From assembly GCA_020025395.1 (NCBI GenBank), contig JAHHSE010000090.1, forward strand, positions 1 through 6,153: a stretch of 6,153 nt of DNA, read 5' to 3'. Positions within the stretch are counted from its first letter, which is position 1, and the number at the start of each line of letters is the position of its first letter. The stretch is from Oscillospiraceae bacterium (lineage in GTDB: Bacteria; Bacillota; Clostridia; Oscillospirales; Oscillospiraceae). The translations under genes were made by a program, and so were the position numbers. Under the pieces are notes generated by a model that was not told the DNA's origin, ran no database searches, and saw only the letters and a program-made list of their open reading frames with translations. Positions 1-5,126 of the stretch are shown here, piece after piece.

Positions 1-1305
1 GAGCTGGAGCGGGTGACCGCCAGAGCCGCCAGGACCGAGGCGGACATTGCCGCCGCCCGTCGGCGCATAGAGCTGCTGGAGGGGAGCGCCGCCGCCCTGC
101 GGACCGAGGCCGAGGGTCGGCAGCAGGGGCAGAAGCAGCTCCGGGAAAGACTCGCCTCCCTACAGGGGGAGATGGCCCAGGGAAAGGTGGAGCTTGCCGC
201 CATGGAGGCGGAACAGTCGGCGCTGGAATCCGCCCTGACTGAGCTGGAGGACCTTCGGCGGGATTTGACCGGGGACCATGTCCAGCAGGAGTCCCTCATC
301 CAAAGCTTTGAGGAAGCAAATCAAACCCTCTCCAAGGAGATCTTGGAGAGGGAGAGGGAGCTTCAGAGGCTTCGGCTCCAAAATGAGACCGGGGAGCAGG
401 CCGTTCAGGCCCTTCAACAGGAAAAGCTGGCCCTGGAGGCCCAGAGAAATCAGGCCGACAGGGACAGCCGGGAAAAGAACAGCCTTCTCCTTGCCATGGA
501 GCGGGAGGTCTCTGTACTGGAACAGAAAAAGATATCTGTTGGGCTGGAGGAGAAACAGCTTCTGGATAAGCTGTGGGACACCTATGAGCTGACCCATGAG
601 GGGGCCCAGATCCAGCGTCAGAAGCTGGACTCCGCCCAGAAGGCGGTTCGGAGGGTGGCCGAGCTAAAGCGGAGCATTGCCGACCTGGGAAACATTAACA
701 TGGATGCCATGGAGCAGTTTGCCCAGATCAATGAGCGGTATACCTATCTGACCGGGCAGCGGGACGATGTACGCCAGGCCAAGCAGGAGCTGGAGGAGAT
801 TATCGCCCAGATTATCGGGGAGATGAAGCGGATCTTCACCCGCCAGTTTGCCAGTTTGAATCAGGCCTTTGGGGAGACCTTTCTGGAACTCTTTGGAGGA
901 GGTCAGGCCGCCCTGGAGCTGGAGGACCCGGAGGATATCCTAAACTGCGGGATTGAGATCAAGGCCCAGCCCCCTGGCAAGGCGCTGAAGGTAATCACCC
1001 TCCTCTCCGGCGGGGAAAAGGCCTTTGTGGCCATTGCCCTCTATTTTGCCATTCTGAAGGTCCGTCCCACCCCGTTTGTGGTGATGGATGAGATTGAGGC
1101 GGCTTTGGACGACGCCAATGTGGTTCGCTTTGCCCGGTATATGCGTCATATGAGTGACAGGACTCAATACATTGTTATCACCCACAGAAGGGGGACCATG
1201 GAGGAGGCGGATGTTCTCTACGGAGTCACCATGCAGGAACAGGGAGTCAGCCGGATTCTCACCATCAATCTCAATGATGTGGAGAAGGAGCTGGACCTCC
1301 GGTGA
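1..1305 (+). CDS. smc: Chromosome partition protein Smc, C-terminal part (5' end outside window)
   Basis: This is the C-terminal 434 residues of Smc, the ATPase of the Smc-ScpAB condensin that compacts and separates bacterial chromosomes. The frame is open from base 1, so the hinge, the first coiled-coil arm and the N-terminal Walker A head are upstream. Full-length bacterial Smc is about 1190 residues, so a little over a third is present. Local residues 1 to about 225 are a charged Glu/Gln/Arg/Leu-rich coiled coil, the arm returning from hinge to head. The C-terminal head follows: an LFGGGQA segment (nt 889-909), the ABC signature LSGGEK (nt 1003-1020, residues 335-340), Walker B VVMDEIEAALD with the DE pair at residues 363-364, and the H-loop histidine in VITHRRGTM (residue 395). 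The family-typical ADVLYGVTMQE precedes a short acidic tail and TGA at 1303-1305. All head motifs are intact. In B. subtilis smc also directly precedes ftsY. Confidence 0.97.
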   Translation, partial: ELERVTARAARTEADIAAARRRIELLEGSAAALRTEAEGRQQGQKQLRERLASLQGEMAQGKVELAAMEAEQSALESALTELEDLRRDLTGDHVQQESLIQSFEEANQTLSKEILERERELQRLRLQNETGEQAVQALQQEKLALEAQRNQADRDSREKNSLLLAMEREVSVLEQKKISVGLEEKQLLDKLWDTYELTHEGAQIQRQKLDSAQKAVRRVAELKRSIADLGNINMDAMEQFAQINERYTYLTGQRDDVRQAKQELEEIIAQIIGEMKRIFTRQFASLNQAFGETFLELFGGGQAALELEDPEDILNCGIEIKAQPPGKALKVITLLSGGEKAFVAIALYFAILKVRPTPFVVMDEIEAALDDANVVRFARYMRHMSDRTQYIVITHRRGTMEEADVLYGVTMQEQGVSRILTINLNDVEKELDLR

Positions 1306-1363
1306 CAGGACGGACCTTATACAAAGCGGTTGCGATCATTTGAAGGGACAGGGAAGAACATTT

Positions 1364-2230
1364 ATGGGTTTTTTTGATAAAATCAAGAAAATTGGTATTT
1401 TTTCCGGCTTTTCCAAGCTGGATGATGAATTTTATGAGGAGCTGGAGGAATCCCTCATTCTGGCGGATGTGGGGGTGGAGACCACCATGGAGGCGGTGGA
1501 GGAGCTGAAAAAGCGTACAAAGGCCGCCGGGATTAAGGACACGGAGGGGGGCAGGTCCTGCATGAAGGAGGTCCTTGCCGACCTGCTCAGTGTGCGGAAT
1601 ACCGGCCTTGCCCTTGGCACCAAGCCCTCGGTCTGCCTCTTTATCGGGGTCAATGGGGTGGGGAAGACCACCACCATCGGCAAGCTGGGCCATGCCCTGA
1701 AAGGGGAGGGAAAGAAGGTCCTCCTCTGCGCGGCGGACACCTTCCGGGCCGCCGCCTCGGAGCAGCTTTCCATCTGGGCCGAGCGGGGCGGTCTGGAGAT
1801 TATCAAGCAGGGGGAGGGGGCCGACCCCGCCGCCGTGGTCTTCGACGCCGCCTCCGCCGCCAAGGCCCGCGGGACCGATGTCATTCTGGTGGATACCGCC
1901 GGACGGCTCCACAACAAGCAAAATCTGATGAACGAGCTGAACAAAATCTCCAGAGTCATTGACCGGGAGCTGCCCGACAGTGACCGGGAAACGCTGCTGG
2001 TTCTGGATGCCACCACCGGGCAGAACGGACTGATCCAGGCAAAGCAGTTTTTGGAGACGGCGGGAATTACCGGCATTGTCCTCACCAAGCTGGATGGGAC
2101 CGCCAAGGGAGGCATTGTGGTCGCCATTGCCAGGGAGCTGGGCCTTCCTGTCAAGTATGTGGGACTGGGGGAGGGGATCGAAGATCTCCGGCCCTTTGAC
2201 GCCAAGGCCTATGTGGAGGCCCTGATCTGA
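1364..2230 (+). CDS. ftsY: Signal recognition particle receptor FtsY (NG domain, short N-terminus)
   Basis: FtsY is the SRP receptor GTPase. It pairs with Ffh on the inner membrane face to deliver translating ribosomes to SecYEG. The protein is 288 residues, against 329 in B. subtilis. Residues 18-90 form the N domain (LDDEFYEELEESLI, ADVGVETT). The G domain follows: P-loop GVNGVGKT (95-102), DTFRA (125-129), DTAGR (177-181), DATTGQ (215-220), TKLD (241-244) with GTAKGG after it, and GLGEGIEDL (267-275). These mark FtsY rather than Ffh, and no M domain is present. The start at 1364 is chosen because MGFFDKIKK matches the usual FtsY opening and AGGGAAG (1350-1356) lies 7 nt upstream. The frame stays open back to 1154, but that part reads through smc in another frame and resembles nothing. 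The N-terminal helix region is unusually short (see findings). The gap after smc is 58 nt. In B. subtilis ftsY is followed by ylxM-ffh, whereas here rph follows. Confidence 0.97.
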   Translation: MGFFDKIKKIGIFSGFSKLDDEFYEELEESLILADVGVETTMEAVEELKKRTKAAGIKDTEGGRSCMKEVLADLLSVRNTGLALGTKPSVCLFIGVNGVGKTTTIGKLGHALKGEGKKVLLCAADTFRAAASEQLSIWAERGGLEIIKQGEGADPAAVVFDAASAAKARGTDVILVDTAGRLHNKQNLMNELNKISRVIDRELPDSDRETLLVLDATTGQNGLIQAKQFLETAGITGIVLTKLDGTAKGGIVVAIARELGLPVKYVGLGEGIEDLRPFDAKAYVEALI

Positions 2231-2256
2231 CTTTCCCGAAAACGGAAGTCTAAAAT
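2227..2256 (+). promoter_or_regulatory. Possible sigma-A promoter in front of rph
   Basis: The end of ftsY and the short gap after it hold CTGACT (2227-2232, four of six matches to TTGACA), an 18-nt spacer, and TAAAAT (2251-2256, five of six matches to TATAAT). A transcript would start near 2263 and leave a leader of roughly 17 nt carrying the rph ribosome binding site. There is no extended -10 TG. This is the only gap in the window where I find a plausible pair. It is a by-eye match in a short AT-richer stretch and could be chance. Confidence 0.3.
2229..2250 (+). other. Short stem-loop spanning the ftsY stop codon
   Basis: GACTT (2229-2233) pairs with AAGTC (2246-2250). The stem can continue with CC/GG and one G-C closing pair around an AAAA loop, with T2234 and C2237 bulged. 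No T-run follows on either side, so it is not an intrinsic terminator. It could at most be a weak mRNA structure at the ftsY-rph junction. It overlaps the promoter candidate, so the two readings compete, and chance is possible for both. Confidence 0.2.
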
Positions 2257-2266
2257 CTAGTTCGAT

Positions 2267-2273
2267 AGGAGGT
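2267..2273 (+). promoter_or_regulatory. Strong ribosome binding site of rph
   Basis: AGGAGGT is a full match to the anti-Shine-Dalgarno sequence and sits 6 nt before the ATG at 2280. It is the strongest site in the window and fixes the rph start. Confidence 0.85.
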
Positions 2274-2279
2274 CTTTTT

Positions 2280-2996
2280 ATGCCACGGATTGACGGACGG
2301 GCCAACGATGCCCTTCGTCCCATGGAGATCCTTCCCCACTTCAATCAGTTCGCGGAGGGCTCCTGCCTGATTCGGTGCGGCAAGACCCAGGTCCTCTGCT
2401 GCGCCAGCGTGGAGGAGCGCACCCCGCCCCATGTGCCGGAGGGAGAGGGCTGGGTCACGGCGGAATATTCCATGCTTCCCAGAGCCAATCGGGAGCGCTC
2501 CAAACGGGATGTCTCCAAGCTGAAGCTCTCCCCCCGCTCGGCAGAGATCCAGCGGCTGGTGGGCCGGGCCCTCCGGGCTGCGGTAGACCTGAAAAAGCTG
2601 GGAGAGAGGACCATTACAGTGGACTGCGATGTGTTGCAGGGAGACGGAGGCACCCGTACCGCCAGCGTCACCGGCGGCTTTATCGCCCTGGCCCTGGCCC
2701 TGAAGAAGCTGGTTCGGGAGGGGGTTCTGGAGGAGCTTCCCCTCCTTACAACCGTGGCGGGGATCTCCGCCGGGATTGTGGAGGATCAGCTTCTGCTGGA
2801 CCTGTGCTATGAGGAGGATTCCGTTGCCCAGGTGGACCTCAACTGCGTGATGACCGGGGACGGCCGCCTGGTGGAGCTTCAGGGAACCGGAGAGGGCCGG
2901 CCCTTTACCCTGGAGGAGCAGCGGAACCTGGTAGACCTGTGCCAAAAGGGCCTGGAGGAGATCGGTGAGATTCAGCGCCGGATATTGGGAGGATAA
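2280..2996 (+). CDS. rph: Ribonuclease PH
   Basis: RNase PH is a phosphate-dependent 3'-to-5' exoribonuclease that trims the 3' ends of tRNA precursors and other RNAs, releasing nucleoside diphosphates. The active form is a hexameric ring. The 238 residues match the usual family length (about 240-250). The N-terminal signature RIDGRANDALRP (3-14) is present, followed by GWVTAEYSMLPRA (57-69), the phosphate-binding segment GDGGTRTA (121-128, with Arg126), and DLCYEEDSVAQVDLN (174-188). Asp180 and Asp186 in that last segment align with the catalytic aspartates D178/D184 of the E. coli enzyme, from memory of that numbering. All key residues are retained, so it should be active, unlike the truncated rph of E. 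coli K-12. It begins 49 nt after ftsY. Its TAA lies within the rdgB ribosome-binding region, 4 nt before rdgB, so the two are probably translationally coupled. B. subtilis also pairs rph with ysnA (rdgB). Confidence 0.97.
   Translation: MPRIDGRANDALRPMEILPHFNQFAEGSCLIRCGKTQVLCCASVEERTPPHVPEGEGWVTAEYSMLPRANRERSKRDVSKLKLSPRSAEIQRLVGRALRAAVDLKKLGERTITVDCDVLQGDGGTRTASVTGGFIALALALKKLVREGVLEELPLLTTVAGISAGIVEDQLLLDLCYEEDSVAQVDLNCVMTGDGRLVELQGTGEGRPFTLEEQRNLVDLCQKGLEEIGEIQRRILGG
2987..2992 (+). promoter_or_regulatory. Ribosome binding site of rdgB, inside the end of rph
   Basis: GGGAGG lies in the last codons of rph, 8 nt before the ATG at 3001. It supports 3001 over the in-frame GTG at 2965 inside rph, which has no homologous N-terminus and no such site. 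It also places rdgB initiation where ribosomes finish rph. Confidence 0.75.
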
Positions 2997-3000
2997 ACAG

Positions 3001-3591
3001 ATGAAAATGGTATTGGCATCCCAGAATGAGCATAAACGGGTGGAGATAAGCCACATCCTGGCCCAATACGGAATTGAGCTTGTGCTTCAGTCTGAGCTGG
3101 GGCTTCATGTGGATGTGGAGGAGACCGGAACCACCTTTGAGGAAAATTCCCTTCTAAAGGCCAGAGCCGTGATGAAGGCCGCCGGACTGCCCGCCATCGC
3201 GGACGATTCCGGACTCTGCGTGGATGCGATGAACGGGGCGCCCGGTGTTTTCTCCGCCCGATACGGCGGCCCCGAGCTGAATGATGTGGGGCGGTACCGC
3301 CTTCTGCTGGAAAATCTTCGGGGTCAGATGGATCGGCGGGCCAAATTTGTTTCGGTGGTCACCGCCTGCTTCCCAAACGGAGATGTGATTTCCGCGCGGG
3401 GGGAGTGTCCCGGCACCATCGCTTATGCGCCTCAGGGGGAAAACGGCTTCGGCTATGACCCTGTGTTCTTTGTGCCCGCCAAGCGGAAAACCTTCGCCCA
3501 GCTGACCGAGGAGGAGAAGAATGAGATCTCCCACCGGGGCAATGCTCTCAAGATGTTCTCCCAGAAGCTGAGTGCCTATCTGAATCAGTAA
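3001..3591 (+). CDS. rdgB: XTP/dITP (non-canonical purine NTP) pyrophosphatase
   Basis: This is a RdgB/HAM1-family enzyme. It hydrolyses dITP, ITP and XTP to the monophosphate and pyrophosphate, keeping deaminated purines out of DNA and RNA. The 196 residues are the normal family length. The N-terminal substrate loop is ASQNEHK (6-12; the family has [ST]xNxxK), followed by TTFEENSLLKA (44-54). ADDSGL (67-72) carries the catalytic Asp69. GVFSARYGG (82-90), NGFGYDPVF (148-156) and the base-recognition SHRG (177-180) complete the set. The start is fixed by MKMVLASQN, which matches family N-termini, and by GGGAGG upstream. The gene sits 4 nt after rph and 16 nt before yhbY, a typical operon interior. 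B. subtilis ysnA is the equivalent neighbour of rph. Nothing in the sequence suggests loss of function. Confidence 0.97.
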   Translation: MKMVLASQNEHKRVEISHILAQYGIELVLQSELGLHVDVEETGTTFEENSLLKARAVMKAAGLPAIADDSGLCVDAMNGAPGVFSARYGGPELNDVGRYRLLLENLRGQMDRRAKFVSVVTACFPNGDVISARGECPGTIAYAPQGENGFGYDPVFFVPAKRKTFAQLTEEEKNEISHRGNALKMFSQKLSAYLNQ

Positions 3592-3594
3592 AAG

Positions 3595-3602
3595 AAAGAG
3601 GT
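3595..3602 (+). promoter_or_regulatory. Ribosome binding site of yhbY
   Basis: AAAGAGGT ends 5 nt before the ATG at 3608, in the 16-nt gap after rdgB. No promoter-like sequence fits in this gap, so yhbY should be expressed from the upstream transcript. Confidence 0.65.
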
Positions 3603-3607
3603 CATTT

Positions 3608-3940
3608 ATGGAATTAACAAGCAAGCAGCGTGCCCAGCTCAGAGGGCTGGCCAACGAGCTGCAACCCATTGTCCATATCGGAAAGGATGGGATTGGAGAC
3701 AATCTGGTAAAGCAGGCCAATGACGCCCTGGAGGCCAGAGAGCTGATCAAATGCCGGGTGCTGGAAAACTCCATGCTTACCCCAAGGGAGGCCTGTGACC
3801 GGCTCTCTCTTCTCACCCGGAGTGAGCAGGTCCAGGTGATTGGAACAAAATTTGTCCTGTATCGTCCAAGTCATAAAAAGGATAAGACGGACAAAATCGT
3901 ACTGGTGAAGGATAGGAAGAAGCAGAACGAAGGAAGATAG
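3608..3940 (+). CDS. yhbY: YhbY/YqeI-family RNA-binding protein (CRM domain)
   Basis: This is a small CRM-domain protein. YhbY binds pre-50S particles and is thought to act in large-subunit assembly; plant CRM relatives assist intron splicing. The 110 residues are close to the usual 95-105. The CRM fold spans residues 1-88: a helical start LTSKQRAQLRGLANEL (3-18), the RNA-contact loop GKDG (25-28), a second helix rich in Ala/Glu (about 31-46), and the closing strand GTKFVLYRPS (79-88). The tail (89-110) is Lys-rich, which would suit RNA contact. Codon 3 (3614-3616) is the only TTA in the seven genes. The B. subtilis counterpart yqeI also lies directly before nadD and yqeK, which supports the call. 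It ends 10 nt before nadD. Confidence 0.95.
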   Translation: MELTSKQRAQLRGLANELQPIVHIGKDGIGDNLVKQANDALEARELIKCRVLENSMLTPREACDRLSLLTRSEQVQVIGTKFVLYRPSHKKDKTDKIVLVKDRKKQNEGR

Positions 3941-3950
3941 GGGATATGCC

Positions 3951-5126
3951 ATGAAAATCGGCATCTATGGCGGAACATTTGATCCGCCCCATCTGGGACA
4001 CATGGACTCCGCCCGGGCGGCGATCAAGGCCCTTGGGCTGGATCGGCTCCTCTTCCTCCCCGCCCATGAGCCGCCCCACAAGACCATGAGTGACTGCTCG
4101 GCCTCTCCGGAGGATCGGCTTGCCATGGTGAGCCTGATGGCGGACGGATTGGGGGCCGGTGTGGAGGTCTGTGAACTGGAATATAAGCGGGAGGGCAAGA
4201 GCTATACCGTGGATACCCTCCAAGCGCTCCGGGAGATGTCTCCGGAGGATGAGTTCTGGCTTTTGATGGGAAGCGATATGTTCCTCTCGCTGCAAAGCTG
4301 GCGGCAGGCGGATGTCATCCTCTCCCTGGCGGAGGTGGCCGCCTTTGCCCGGACCGAGACCGACAGGGAGAGACTGGAGCGGCAGAAAAAGGTGCTGGAA
4401 AAGCAGTATGGGGCCAGGGTGTGCCTGGTGGAGCTGCCCGCCATTCGGGAGGTCTCCTCCACCGAGCTTCGGAAGGGAGAGGGCTGGGATCAGCTCTATC
4501 CCCCCGTGCTGGGCTATATTCTGCGCAAGGGACTGTATGGCTCTCAGGCCGATTTGACCCATCTCACCGACCCCCAGCTCCGAGCCTGCTCCCTCTCCAT
4601 GATAAAGGCCAAGCGAATCCCCCATATACTTGGCACCGAAGTGACGGCGGTAGCGCTGGCACGAAGGTGGGGAGCGGAGGAGGAACTGGCCCGCAGGGCC
4701 GCCATTCTCCATGACTGCACCAAATACTGGACCATGGAGGAGCATCTGGCCTGCTGCAAGCGCTATGGAGTGGAGCTGGATGAGCTGGAGCTTCGGTCGG
4801 AAAAGCTGCTGCATTCCAAGACAGGCGCATGTATGGCCAAGGAGGTCTACGGACAGCCCCAGGCGGTCTGTGAGGCCATCTTTTACCACACAACCGGCAA
4901 GGCCCACATGACCCTCTTGGAAAAGATCCTGTATATGGCGGACTATATTGAGCCAAATCGGAAGTTTGACGGCGTAGAGGAGCTTCGCCGTCTGGCCGAA
5001 ACCGATTTGGATGCCGCTCTTCTGCTGGGATGTGAGATGAGCATCGCCGAGATGGAGGAGCGGGGTTACCAGGTACACCGGAATACACTTGCCGCCAGAG
5101 ACTGGCTGAAAGGAACTTGTCAATGA
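3951..5126 (+). CDS. nadD: Fused nicotinate-nucleotide adenylyltransferase (NadD) and HD-domain Ap4A hydrolase (YqeK)
   Basis: One 391-residue chain joins two enzymes that are separate, adjacent genes in B. subtilis. Residues 1 to about 197 are NadD, which adenylates nicotinate mononucleotide with ATP to give deamido-NAD, the shared step of NAD synthesis. Visible motifs are GGTFDPPHLGH (7-17, nucleotidyl-transfer histidines 14 and 17), SYTVDTL (84-90), MGSDM (106-110) and SSTELR (169-174). Residues about 213-391 are YqeK, a metal-dependent HD phosphohydrolase shown in other Firmicutes to split Ap4A symmetrically into two ADP. Its metal ligands are all present: His225, HD at 254-255, His288, His313 and Asp331, with YHTTG and YMADYIEPNR as family signatures. 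The linker is only about 15 residues. Met217 (4599) has no ribosome binding site, so a separate YqeK product is unlikely. The start follows AGGGGA (3939-3944). The stop overlaps the lcp start (ATGA, 5123-5126). Both halves look active. A NadD-HD fusion is also known, from memory, in mycoplasmas. Confidence 0.95.
   Translation: MKIGIYGGTFDPPHLGHMDSARAAIKALGLDRLLFLPAHEPPHKTMSDCSASPEDRLAMVSLMADGLGAGVEVCELEYKREGKSYTVDTLQALREMSPEDEFWLLMGSDMFLSLQSWRQADVILSLAEVAAFARTETDRERLERQKKVLEKQYGARVCLVELPAIREVSSTELRKGEGWDQLYPPVLGYILRKGLYGSQADLTHLTDPQLRACSLSMIKAKRIPHILGTEVTAVALARRWGAEEELARRAAILHDCTKYWTMEEHLACCKRYGVELDELELRSEKLLHSKTGACMAKEVYGQPQAVCEAIFYHTTGKAHMTLLEKILYMADYIEPNRKFDGVEELRRLAETDLDAALLLGCEMSIAEMEERGYQVHRNTLAARDWLKGTCQ
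5109..5114 (+). promoter_or_regulatory. Ribosome binding site of the LCP gene, inside the end of nadD-yqeK
   Basis: AAAGGA lies 8 nt before the ATG at 5123. Together with the ATGA stop/start overlap it supports that start and suggests coupled translation. Confidence 0.6.

Noticed and set aside
895..904. Shine-Dalgarno-like GGAGGAGGT inside smc.
   Set aside because: It encodes the conserved LFGGG of the Smc head and no start codon in a real gene follows. Similar GAGG strings recur throughout because GAG and GGA/GGG codons are common here.
1154..1363. In-frame extension of ftsY by 70 codons upstream.
   Set aside because: It overlaps the end of smc in another frame, has no FtsY-like sequence, and the ATG at 1364 has both a family-typical N-terminus and a ribosome binding site.
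1306..1363. Promoter search in the smc-ftsY gap (TTATAC at 1317, TTGCGA at 1330).
   Set aside because: Neither hexamer has a partner at 16-19 nt, so no pair could be supported. The gap holds only the ftsY ribosome binding site.
2965..3000. In-frame GTG start for rdgB, 12 codons upstream inside rph.
   Set aside because: The family N-terminus begins at the ATG at 3001, which has GGGAGG at a suitable distance. The extra residues match nothing.
3946..3954. Two-codon reading frame ATG CCA TGA overlapping the nadD start.
   Set aside because: This is what chance gives when an ATG falls a few bases before another ATGA. No leader-type control feature accompanies it.
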